Assembly (NCBI GenBank): GCA_035772405.1 | Contig: JAYKKM010000123.1 | Span: 2,162,501 to 2,226,500, forward strand | DNA: 64,000 nt | Direction: 5' to 3' | Source of the DNA: Chrysogorgia sp. JL179-B06 | Taxonomy: Eukaryota > Cnidaria > Anthozoa > Scleralcyonacea > Chrysogorgiidae | Part shown: piece by piece, positions 47,801 through 53,824 of the stretch | Position numbering within the stretch: position 1 is the stretch's first letter | Layout of the letters: every line of letters starts with the position of its first letter | Program-made: the position numbers and the translations under genes | Notes under the pieces: model-generated | Seen by the model: the letters and a program-made list of their open reading frames with translations, nothing else | Databases searched by the model: none | What the model was told of the DNA's origin: nothing

Positions 47801-48456
47801 GCTAGGTGGCACCACCTAAAGCACTCGTTGTCATCATCGTTATTTACGTTTATCAGACCCTTCATACTATTGCGCAACTCCTTTGGCAGCGCAATGTAGC
47901 TACTCCCATGCAAAGGTCTGTAAATAGCGATATTGACGTAGTGTGCATCTATTTTGTCGATAGTCCATCCAGACCCCTCAGATAGCCACCCAGCTATCCG
48001 CGTCAAAATCTGCTCCGACCCACGATTGGCAACACCCTCGATGTCATGCTCGTTAATGACGACGAACGTTTCGCTGTTAAAGTAGGCAGTTTTGTATGTG
48101 GTCTTATTGAGTTCTAAAACTTTCTCAAAAGTGACCTTGACTGTCTCTACCACTTTCATTCCGTTGGTCTCACCCAGCTCGCGTCTCAAAAGGTTAGTGA
48201 CAGCGCTTCTACTAGCGTTTACCTGATTAATGTCTCTGTCGTCAATCACTTCGACTCCATAGGACCTTGTGAACCCTCTCAGTGCTCGATCCAACAGATG
48301 CGTTGACGGCGCGAGGTCTTCGACTACAGGTTGTGTTTCTTGGTCTCCAAAAAAGCCGTGAACGTTGGTCGCTTCATCTGTTAGTGAATTGACAACGGCT
48401 GCACTCGTCTTATGCGCCCGTCTTTTTGTCAGTGGGTTTTTCACAGTCCGACTCAT
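44848..48456 (-). CDS. protein-primed family B DNA polymerase
   Basis: This 1202-residue protein replicates the element, probably from protein-primed ends. Visible motifs are Exo I YADFEA (D383, E385), Exo II HNLRGYDSHF (528-537), Exo III YLKSDVLLLADVFE (672-685), motif A DANNLYGWAM (772-781), motif B KLMNNSVFG (934-942), motif C FTDTDS (1033-1038) and the late GLRSKMYSY (1096-1104). Two metal-binding insertions occur: a C2HC finger at about 327-347 (CRYCLQCFTRADVL onward) and an HNH/endonuclease VII-like segment at about 481-515 (CHIC, VRDHCHVSGKYRGSAH). All catalytic residues are present. Its ATG overlaps the stop of the upstream gene by 4 nt (ATGA). The stop is 28 bp from the TIR boundary. 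Confidence 0.95.
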   Translation of the reverse strand: MSRTVKNPLTKRRAHKTSAAVVNSLTDEATNVHGFFGDQETQPVVEDLAPSTHLLDRALRGFTRSYGVEVIDDRDINQVNASRSAVTNLLRRELGETNGMKVVETVKVTFEKVLELNKTTYKTAYFNSETFVVINEHDIEGVANRGSEQILTRIAGWLSEGSGWTIDKIDAHYVNIAIYRPLHGSSYIALPKELRNSMKGLINVNNDDDNECFRWCHLAHKFPVGKHSDRTSKYARHVGELNYDGIDFPVTLKDYNKIEKANDISINVFGYEDKQPFPVYVSKEAYPDHMDLLLITNDVGNKHYVYIRDFNKFMYRQTKYKARKHFCRYCLQCFTRADVLESHIEVCLVINGKQAIKMPQKGTKVKYENFSRQLNVPFVVYADFEAITQKVHATTPSSKCSYTNAYQRHVDCGYGYKLVCCYDNEYSKPVKVYRGENAVNKFIGEMLEIVEYCKETSESHFNKEMILTDADKKNFDEAKSCHICSVEYTGADVRVRDHCHVSGKYRGSAHRQCNVNFKLTDKIPVIFHNLRGYDSHFIMQEIGKFGQDINVIPNNMEKYMAFMLGKNLVFLDSFQFMSSGLDNLVRNLPRDAFKYTSEVFRDDGLALMTRKGVYPYDYMDSFDKFDECELPSKKDFYSILNDEHITEEMHERACDVWDYFDVENMGGYHDLYLKSDVLLLADVFENFRKTCHREYKLDPCHYFTSPGLAWDAMLKMTGVELELLSDIDMFQFVELGMRGGVSYICNRHGVANNKYMEGYDKEQESKYLMYLDANNLYGWAMSRSLPTGGFKWLTEKEIKKVNLHDYHNNSKKGLLLEVDLEYPAHLHDPHNDYPLAPEKMEITVDMLSEYCTKIKNKFNVSVGGVKKLVTNLMDKKKYVCHYGNLQLYTDLGLKINKIHRVLQFDQSKWLGKYIDFNTVKRTAAKNAFEKDFFKLMNNSVFGKTMENLRKRVDVRLVTTEKKLEKLVSKPTFVSCKIFSENLVAVHKVKETLTLNRPAYVGMCILDLSKTLMYNFHYNYIMKKYSSDTCRLHFTDTDSLLYSIKTDDVYSDFMMECEKFDNSDYPADSPFFFRENKKVIGKMKDECAGTPIIEFVGLRSKMYSYLKEDGGGGKTAKGIRKNIIKKVIRHEDYKSVLLEQKQLRHTMKTIRSVKHQLGSYEINKVSLSCFDDKRYLLENGIDSYAYGHKNIVVRDNNTSTDTS

Positions 48457-49031
48457 TGGCTTCTATATACTACACTTGTTTTTTTCCTAAACCACTCGTC
48501 GTAATAATTGTCGCCACTTTCGCACCATCCTAGTTTTGGGTACACCACCCCAAACAAATTATCGTCGAACAAGTCTTTCACCTTCCCGTCTTTGAGGTCT
48601 GACACCTTCTTGAGTGTCTCGACTCGTCTTCTATGACACAACCTAATAATGTAGTATCCATATCTGCTGACATTTCTACCCTTGATCAAATTGCATGAGT
48701 GCAACACATTGACAACTTTCAAGAAGTCCTCTTTTATCAACTCAAGGTGCTCACCCTTCACAACGTTCCGCAGTCTCCTCCCCATCCACCAAGACCGTTT
48801 GTGAACGCTTTTTAATCGCGTGAGTCTCATGTCGCTGTGACTCTGAGTGTAACCCCATTCGATGTCGCCACACTTTGGACACGCGTACCCACCGCAGTCA
48901 GTCATGTTTTTCACAACGTCACAATCCGAGCAGTAGTAAATTCTGAAGGTGTCTCCACACTCAGTTTGCGTCTCACTCACGATTTCGTCAATTGTGTAGC
49001 CGTAGCTCATCTGCCTCATAAGTTTGTCCAT
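48453..49031 (-). CDS. zinc-ribbon protein, possibly related to viral late transcription factors
   Basis: A 192-residue protein if the first true ATG (49031) is used. A Cys cluster near residues 34-54 (YYCSDCDV, then CGGYACPKCGD) looks like a zinc ribbon, followed by basic, helical sequence (RLTRLKSVHKRSWWMGRRL) and YGYYIIRLCHRRR. A zinc ribbon plus an alpha-helical basic region is reminiscent of the VLTF3-like late transcription factors of large DNA viruses, but the similarity is only by eye and weak. It sits directly upstream of the polymerase with a 4-nt overlap and is probably cotranscribed with it. An upstream GAGTAGTATAAGTG box precedes the ATG. Confidence 0.6.
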   Translation of the reverse strand: MDKLMRQMSYGYTIDEIVSETQTECGDTFRIYYCSDCDVVKNMTDCGGYACPKCGDIEWGYTQSHSDMRLTRLKSVHKRSWWMGRRLRNVVKGEHLELIKEDFLKVVNVLHSCNLIKGRNVSRYGYYIIRLCHRRRVETLKKVSDLKDGKVKDLFDDNLFGVVYPKLGWCESGDNYYDEWFRKKTSVVYRSQ

Positions 49032-49054
49032 CACTTATACTACTCCAACATTTT

Positions 49055-49474
49055 TTATTGAGTTAGTACCCATACCACTATTCCACTGCCCAAACCTAGC
49101 GCGCTAACAAACAACAATTGGTATTCCTTCATTTCCGCACTCGGTTGGTAGTAATCCGCAATCTTCGGGAGGTCAGTGAACACTCGTCCGCTGTACCGTA
49201 TGGTCATTACGCTTCTAAGTTCTTCCAACGCGTGGTTTGTGTCATTGATGTCAGCATTAGCGTCAGAGAGCCGTTGTCGTAAACGCTGGATCTTATCTTT
49301 CTTAGCGACTTCGTTTTCATACCACACTTCTTTCGCGCTGGCTAACTGTTCCAACGCATGGTTGTGCCTTTTCATCTCAGCTTCATAACCTGAGTGATTA
49401 AATTTCGAAAACATAAAGCCAGCGCCTGCAAAAGCCACTGCATTAAATATCCCTCCAGCCACAACGCTCACCAT
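49055..49474 (-). CDS. Polinton membrane protein with central coiled coil
   Basis: A 139-residue protein with hydrophobic segments at both ends: VVAGGIFNAVAFAGAGFMF at 4-22 and LLFVSALGLGSGIVVWVL at 120-137. Between them lies a charged heptad-like helix (HNHALEQLASAKEVWYEN, KIQRLRQRLSDANADIND). Two terminal membrane anchors around a coiled coil suggest a structural or membrane-shaping virion protein. I recognise no family function. Its neighbours are two further small membrane proteins on the same strand with 4-15 bp spacers, apparently one transcription unit. Confidence 0.7.
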   Translation of the reverse strand: MVSVVAGGIFNAVAFAGAGFMFSKFNHSGYEAEMKRHNHALEQLASAKEVWYENEVAKKDKIQRLRQRLSDANADINDTNHALEELRSVMTIRYSGRVFTDLPKIADYYQPSAEMKEYQLLFVSALGLGSGIVVWVLTQ

Positions 49475-49478
49475 TAAC

Positions 49479-49721
49479 TTACGTTGATTTGAATGGATCT
49501 GTCGGTATCCACTTTTTCGATTGCACCCATTTTACTAACAACGTTCCTGCACCAACAGCTGCAGCAAGTTTCACTGTGCCTTTCACAGTCTCTGGTGTTC
49601 CCAATGGTTCTCCCAAAGCCTTTTTAGAAATCATACTCACTACCACAGCGCCAGTCGTAACAAGTAGCGCGTCGTACAATTCGTTCATAAGTTCTTTTCG
49701 ATCGATCGCAGTCATATACAT
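49479..49721 (-). CDS. small Polinton membrane protein (80 residues)
   Basis: Begins MYMTAIDRKELMNELYDALL, followed by the hydrophobic stretch LVTTGAVVVSMI and a second one, VKLAAAVGAGTLLVKWV, and ends WIPTDPFKST. Two weak membrane segments are likely. Small hydrophobic proteins of this type are common in Polintons and adintoviruses, but their role is not known to me. It is four bases from the next gene and fifteen from the previous one, in the same minus-strand cluster. Confidence 0.65.
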   Translation of the reverse strand: MYMTAIDRKELMNELYDALLVTTGAVVVSMISKKALGEPLGTPETVKGTVKLAAAVGAGTLLVKWVQSKKWIPTDPFKST

Positions 49722-49736
49722 TGTCGTGTGTTTTGT

Positions 49737-50072
49737 TCAAGAATCAAATGTGTCTAACGCTGGACGACGAGTTTTGTGGTTCTCTGACACACTAGCTGGT
49801 GCAGTACTCACAGGTTCTTTTTCACTGCTAATTGTGTACCATAGTGAAGCAGCAGCAATGATAACACCAAGTGTTCCAACAATGTAACCATAGCTCCACT
49901 CACCACCCTGTTCTTCGTTAACTATCATTTCACGCATTTTCTTTTCTTTCGCAGCTTTCGATATCTCAGCCAACTTTTTACCAGCAGCGACGCGCTTTGG
50001 GTCCTTCACCTTAACACTCTTCACATCAGCCGTGATCTTAGCGTCGACAGCCGTCTGTGAGTCTTCAGCCAT
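49737..50072 (-). CDS. single-pass membrane protein with basic N-terminal region (111 residues)
   Basis: The N-terminal half is highly charged (KDPKRVAAGKKLAEISKAAK, EKKMREMI) and probably helical. Residues 60-81 form one hydrophobic helix (YGYIVGTLGVIIAAASLWYT), and the C-terminal tail is Ser/Pro/Arg-rich. This is the first gene of the minus-strand membrane-protein cluster, transcribed away from the divergent promoter region at 50073-50202. A virion membrane protein or DNA-associated anchor is plausible; the function is unknown. Confidence 0.65.
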   Translation of the reverse strand: MAEDSQTAVDAKITADVKSVKVKDPKRVAAGKKLAEISKAAKEKKMREMIVNEEQGGEWSYGYIVGTLGVIIAAASLWYTISSEKEPVSTAPASVSENHKTRRPALDTFDS

Positions 50073-50202
50073 CTAATACACTATCACGTGTTATCTTACT
50101 CACAGTTGACCTCACAGGTATCTCACAGTTGACCTCACAGGTATCTCACAGTTCCAGACCAAACGCACTAAAAACTAGGATTTTTTCTGGGAGTATAACA
50201 TA
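50073..50202. promoter_or_regulatory. divergent promoter region with direct repeats
   Basis: This is the only divergent intergenic space in the left half of the Polinton. It contains two and a half direct repeats of a 23-bp unit (tctcacagttgacctcacag, then gta) at about 50096-50160, followed by ttttttctgggagtataaca just before the plus-strand ATG at 50203. A similar tttctctgggggtatagtaa precedes the thymidine kinase ATG. The repeats probably bind a regulator; no protein is implied by the sequence itself. Confidence 0.5.
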
Positions 50203-50895
50203 ATGACTCAAGTCCGAGAGGTTAGCGAAGAAGTTATTAACCGCTTGCTGAGAACGGCCTTTGTCAGTGTGTCTACCCCACGAGTCGACAATGGGCCCAA
50301 CGTCTTAAACGAGTACTTTTCAATATACAATCTGCTCGACCTCAGACGTGAAGAGGTGTTAATAAAACAGCCTATCCCCCAGGTCGACTGTGCGAGGCAT
50401 CTTCACGACACTTGGATCGATCTTCGAGAAGATAGAGCCAAGGAGATTGCTGATAGATTAGCTAGCATAATCCCTGTGTGGTGTTACTCATCGTTCAAGT
50501 ACCTTATGTTAGCAAGTGATGTCTACTTGAACAACCCTAGTGGGTCCAACGGTACGTTACTCGGTAACTTCCTCCAAGTGCTCTTAGTGACCCTTATATG
50601 GAAACCATGCCCAACCAAAGCCAAAGCGTGGCTAGAGCTCGCTGCAAACCGTGACGTTCACGTTTGCAAGGTGGGGTGTAACGAGATACTAGGCGCGGAT
50701 GATATCAGGGACCACGTACTCTCGTCCGCCCACAGACACTTTGTGAGAAATAAAAACGTGTACACCTGTCACCCATGCGGTGTGGTCACCAACGACCCAC
50801 TGCATCGCTTGAGACATGAGAGCTCGAAGACTCATCTTGAAAACTTAGAGCTTCAGCGGATATTCAACATGGAACGACGGTTTCCACCACAGTAA
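50203..50895 (+). CDS. unknown Polinton protein with two C-terminal zinc fingers
   Basis: A 230-residue protein. The N-terminal 150 residues are of unrecognised fold, helical and containing a tryptophan-rich segment (VTLIWKPCPTKAKAWLELAA). The C-terminus carries two Cys2His2-like units, VCKVGCNEILGADDIRDHV onward to SSAHRHF, and YTCHPCGVVTNDPLHRLRHE onward to SKTH, with spacings like U1/matrin-type or C2H2 fingers. DNA or RNA binding, perhaps transcription control, is the natural guess. It heads the plus-strand unit that also includes thymidine kinase 27 bp downstream. Confidence 0.7.
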   Translation: MTQVREVSEEVINRLLRTAFVSVSTPRVDNGPNVLNEYFSIYNLLDLRREEVLIKQPIPQVDCARHLHDTWIDLREDRAKEIADRLASIIPVWCYSSFKYLMLASDVYLNNPSGSNGTLLGNFLQVLLVTLIWKPCPTKAKAWLELAANRDVHVCKVGCNEILGADDIRDHVLSSAHRHFVRNKNVYTCHPCGVVTNDPLHRLRHESSKTHLENLELQRIFNMERRFPPQ

Positions 50896-50922
50896 AAATA
50901 TTTCTCTGGGGGTATAGTAACC

Positions 50923-51495
50923 ATGAGAAAAGTTGGTAAACTAGAAATTGTGATTGGCCCCATGTTCGCAGGAAAAACGACAGAGACTCTCCGCAGGTTA
51001 GTTGCGTTAAGTAAATCAGGGCTCAAAGTCCTCTACATGAACAACACAGGCGACACTAGGCGAACTGACCACGCGTTCTCCACGCATCGTCAGACCATTG
51101 TCGTTGGATCAGACAGTTTACCTGCGAAGTTAATCACCAACCTTCCGAGTTCTTCCGAGATAGCTGACTATGACGTCATCGGCATTGATGAAGGCCATTG
51201 GTACTCTGATCTACTCCCAATTATTCACGAATACATTAAAGCTGGCGTTCACGTCATTATTTGTGGTCTCATATCAACAGAGCACTTAAAAAAACTTGGT
51301 GAGCTTGACACACTGTTCTCAGTAGCAGACGACATCACCTTTCTAAAAGCGTATTGCGCCGTTTGTCGCGACACTTACGGAACAACTGTTGAAGCGCCAT
51401 TCAATTGGAGATACAACCCAGGACCATCATTCGTTGGTGGTGCTGAGCAATATCGTGCAGTGTGCAGACGTCATCATCCTTCCACACAAAATTAG
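50923..51495 (+). CDS. type II thymidine kinase
   Basis: This 190-residue protein would phosphorylate thymidine to dTMP with ATP. The Walker A loop GPMFAGKTT lies at 12-20, a dTK-like DHAFSTH at 49-55 and Walker B VIGIDEGHW at 85-93, with E90 as the expected catalytic base. The C-terminal zinc site (CAVC at 145-148 and CRRH at 181-184) and the lasso-like lid (PSFVGGAEQY at 168-177) complete the family pattern. The segment after ICGL reads ISTEHLKKLGEL, where a GLD..F-type substrate loop is usual, so specificity may have shifted. Nucleotide-metabolism genes are common in large DNA viruses but are not part of the Polinton core. The gene is intact. Confidence 0.92.
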   Translation: MRKVGKLEIVIGPMFAGKTTETLRRLVALSKSGLKVLYMNNTGDTRRTDHAFSTHRQTIVVGSDSLPAKLITNLPSSSEIADYDVIGIDEGHWYSDLLPIIHEYIKAGVHVIICGLISTEHLKKLGELDTLFSVADDITFLKAYCAVCRDTYGTTVEAPFNWRYNPGPSFVGGAEQYRAVCRRHHPSTQN

Positions 51496-51540
51496 GGGTG
51501 TTCTCGGATACCCCACTTTTTAAATTTAGACATTGGTCAC
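51496..51540 (+). terminator. small hairpin after thymidine kinase
   Basis: An imperfect inverted repeat (ggggtgttctcggatacccc) followed by a T-run lies directly after the stop codon. It may mark the 3' end of the plus-strand transcript; no consensus polyadenylation signal is adjacent. Confidence 0.25.
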
Positions 51541-51789
51541 ATGAAGCGTCCAATGTATCGTAGAAATATTTTTTCACACAGTGGTCAGAAGGTTTGCGAA
51601 ATAAAGAGAGAAAGTTTCGCAGATATTTTTCACCGAGTTAAAAACGTCTTTAAAAATGCTAGAGCAGTTGTCGCTTCAAACGTCGTCTCAACAACGAGAA
51701 CGAGTGCTAACTCGACTCATTACTCACTGTCTAAAAAGTCTCTTTACAATAACGCCTCTCATGGTTACTCAACGCTGATTTATTTTTAA
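51541..51789 (+). CDS. possible small basic protein (82 residues)
   Basis: An open frame starting MKRPMYRRNIFSHSG, rich in Arg, Lys, Ser and Asn. It begins 46 bp after the thymidine kinase stop and overlaps the 3' end of the convergent nuclease gene by about 59 bp. A basic composition would suit a nucleic-acid-condensing protein. No family or conserved motif is recognised and no GTATA-like box precedes it, so it may be a chance frame. Confidence 0.3.
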   Translation: MKRPMYRRNIFSHSGQKVCEIKRESFADIFHRVKNVFKNARAVVASNVVSTTRTSANSTHYSLSKKSLYNNASHGYSTLIYF

Positions 51790-52492
51790 ATTTACGAAGA
51801 CACTGAGAGCACTGAAACCCAACGTCAAAGAAATATTTTATTACCGTAGTAATAGCGTCGTCGTACGAGTCGCATAACAACGTTAGATAACCAGCGGATT
51901 TATATCTGAGCAACAGAGACTCCTGCTCTTTGGACGTCTTGCCTGTACCACCTGGATTCTTGAACTCAATCACGAGTCCGCTATGCTGTCGGTTTGCATT
52001 GGCAATAATCAAGTCAGGTGTTCCACGTTGGTAACCTTTTTTCCACGAATTTATTCTTTTACTCGAGGTGTCTTGATTTTCACCACAAGCAGCTACCAAA
52101 ATAGCCTCTGGATAATATTTCCTAAGAAAACCAACAACTTTCGTATGAAGGTCGAACTCAGTGATCATTACGAATTGATTGTGTTTGAGACCAACGCTAG
52201 CTAAACTTTTTCTAACGCTTGGTAAGACTTCTGAGTGCACCCACCTTCCGAAGTGTTTCGCACGCTCCATTTTACTTGAGAACACCAACGAGTAGACCCC
52301 GAGTTCGTTGATAAACGAGGCCTGCTCTACCTTCATTTTACAATCAGGTTCGACGTGGTCGTTGACTGCATCTTTTGGTCGAGCGTAACCTAGAGCGCTC
52401 GCGACTTCTCTTGCTTTGAACCATATTTCACCGTTGTGATTAGCCATCGTGATTTGGTGACCATCGAATAATTGCACCAAGTTGGTTGCCAT
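51731..52492 (-). CDS. BRO-N domain protein with nuclease-like domain and zinc finger
   Basis: I choose the ATG at 52492 (MATNLVQLFD), because the longer frame starting at 52528 overlaps the small gene at 52518-52658 and a ggctatagtaATG box precedes 52492. The protein has about 253 residues. Residues 1-100 form a BRO-N domain (IWFKAREVASALGYARPKDA, then FGRWVHSEVLPSVR), known from baculovirus and phage antirepressor-like proteins. Residues 145-215 look like a VRR-NUC or PD-(D/E)XK nuclease (RGTPDLIIANA with D160, LVIEFKNPGG with E176 and K178). A finger CSQCLRKFKNKSALSNHERR with C249 closes the protein. It may act in DNA processing or regulation. The combination is unusual for a Polinton. Confidence 0.8.
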   Translation of the reverse strand: MATNLVQLFDGHQITMANHNGEIWFKAREVASALGYARPKDAVNDHVEPDCKMKVEQASFINELGVYSLVFSSKMERAKHFGRWVHSEVLPSVRKSLASVGLKHNQFVMITEFDLHTKVVGFLRKYYPEAILVAACGENQDTSSKRINSWKKGYQRGTPDLIIANANRQHSGLVIEFKNPGGTGKTSKEQESLLLRYKSAGYLTLLCDSYDDAITTVIKYFFDVGFQCSQCLRKFKNKSALSNHERRYCKETF

Positions 52493-52517
52493 TACTATAG
52501 CCTCGCAAAAAAAAAGA

Positions 52518-52658
52518 CTACTCGACATAGGTGTCAGGTTTTTTATAGATCTGGTTTGTTGTGTACCAATGCATCAGGTGTGTTTTATTAGTCCTCAGTT
52601 TTCTACGTCGTCTGAAAAAGTTTCTAATGTTACGAACCAGTTTTCTAAGCCAACCCAT
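52518..52658 (-). CDS. 46-residue arginine-rich peptide gene
   Basis: A short frame with the N-terminus MGWLRKLVRNIRNFFRRRRK, which is amphipathic and strongly cationic, followed by a polar tail ending DTYVE. It begins 7 bp after the stop of the 52665-52871 gene and ends 25 bp before the start of the BRO-N gene, a tight spacing consistent with a real gene in a polycistronic-like cluster. The N-terminal sequence resembles membrane-active or DNA-condensing small virion peptides in composition only. Glycine at position 2 might be acylated. Confidence 0.45.
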   Translation of the reverse strand: MGWLRKLVRNIRNFFRRRRKLRTNKTHLMHWYTTNQIYKKPDTYVE

Positions 52659-52664
52659 TTTAAC

Positions 52665-52871
52665 TTAGGTCACGTCTCCTACCACTCCTACTTTGTCTGA
52701 CTCTGGTAACATAATAGGTTTGCCGTAAGTCTTTTTAGACCTCATACCAATCTCAGCGTGGAGCTCGAGAGTAACGTCACCGCGGCCAAATGACCCACCA
52801 GCTTTGAACATGTGATCAGTCGTCTTATTTATCTTATATATTTCATGAGGTCTCGAAAAACATGCTCCCAT
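52665..52871 (-). CDS. small protein with N-myristoylation signal (68 residues)
   Basis: Starts MGACFSRPHEIYKI: Gly2 and Ser6 fit the N-myristoylation consensus and Cys4 is a potential palmitoylation site. The rest is a compact beta-rich sequence (GGSFGRGDVTLELHAEIGM) without a membrane helix. The gene starts directly before the stop of the fibre-like gene (52872). It may attach to membranes during assembly. Another MG-start protein with a similar signal is at 61427-61939. Confidence 0.6.
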   Translation of the reverse strand: MGACFSRPHEIYKINKTTDHMFKAGGSFGRGDVTLELHAEIGMRSKKTYGKPIMLPESDKVGVVGDVT

Positions 52872-53822
52872 TTACTTTATACCATATTCCTTCATCATTT
52901 TTCCACCCATGATTATGATGTCTCGGTTCGTCATGTAGCCACTCACAATTTTCACGCCGTAGAATTCTATCAATGATGGGTATGCATAAGGTGCGAGTGG
53001 TATTCTTGGTCGATGTATTCCAAAAATCGTTCCATAGGGTGTGCCTATCTTTTTCATATTCGCTACGAAGTCTGAGTCGGTTGACTTAACGTTGTTGACT
53101 CTGACGTGTGAATTGTCCATTTGCCAGTGTATTGATATCATGTGCATTTTACTTATGTCAACACCACTCGGAATAGTGCATATGCTCTCCATCGCTGGGA
53201 TGCTACCACCATACGCGAGTCCATTAGTCATACCAGTCTTGTACCCTATGAACTTATCCCACTGACCGTCGTCGTTTGATATAATTGTCTCCCAATTTGA
53301 TCCAGCGGTGCGAGTAGGTAACCTCACCACAACAAAAATGGAAAGATCACACCACTGCATACTGGGGCAGTTAAAATGGAGACCTGACTCAAGTGGGAGT
53401 GGTGTTAACACGGGGGATAGAAAACTTTGGCTTACACCACTGATGCCAATGATAGGGCCATAAGTCGGGTTGTTTTGCACTAATTTACTTGTTTCACCAA
53501 TGGCTTTCACTTTGTTTGAACCATTGGTGTGAAATTCCACATTTTTCAAGGCGTGTGTGCTAACGTTGAAGTCGAGCACAAGATTGTAGGACTGACTCTT
53601 GAGGAAACCTGATAGTAGTTGCTCTAGAGTTCTTTTATTTGCAGCGTCTAAGTCATCGACTGGGTCTGCTACGTTTTTTATTGCCGAGCCTTGCATGTCT
53701 ATTATTCCAGACATCCTTCCACCGGTCGCACTTAACTTAGGATCTTCGTCCAGATGTCTTTTCGTTCTCTTCAGTATTTTATCGTGAGGGTCGTCAGACT
53801 CATACCCATAGTTTAGACTCAT
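52872..53822 (-). CDS. fibre-like attachment protein with phage-tail-type N-terminus and lectin-like domain
   Basis: A 316-residue protein. Residues 34-66 match the linker repeated in phage tail fibres (GRMSGIIDMQGSAIKNVADP, then DDLDAANKRTL), which usually trimerises and joins fibre to particle. Residues 75-316 are beta-rich, with segments LHFNCPSMQWCDLSIFVVVR, IISNDDGQWDKFIGY and MISIHWQMDNSHVRVN that look like a concanavalin/LamG-like jelly roll, and end FYGVKIVSGYMTNRDIIIMG. This layout suggests a receptor-binding spike; the receptor is unknown. It is followed without a gap by the small acylated protein and preceded by the anchored 435-residue protein, all on the minus strand. Confidence 0.6.
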   Translation of the reverse strand: MSLNYGYESDDPHDKILKRTKRHLDEDPKLSATGGRMSGIIDMQGSAIKNVADPVDDLDAANKRTLEQLLSGFLKSQSYNLVLDFNVSTHALKNVEFHTNGSNKVKAIGETSKLVQNNPTYGPIIGISGVSQSFLSPVLTPLPLESGLHFNCPSMQWCDLSIFVVVRLPTRTAGSNWETIISNDDGQWDKFIGYKTGMTNGLAYGGSIPAMESICTIPSGVDISKMHMISIHWQMDNSHVRVNNVKSTDSDFVANMKKIGTPYGTIFGIHRPRIPLAPYAYPSLIEFYGVKIVSGYMTNRDIIIMGGKMMKEYGIK

Positions 53823-53824
53823 TA

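Noticed and set aside
52493..52528. Upstream start of the BRO-N gene at 52528
   Set aside because: The extra residues overlap the small gene ending at 52518 and do not resemble the domain start; the ATG at 52492 has a CTATA box.
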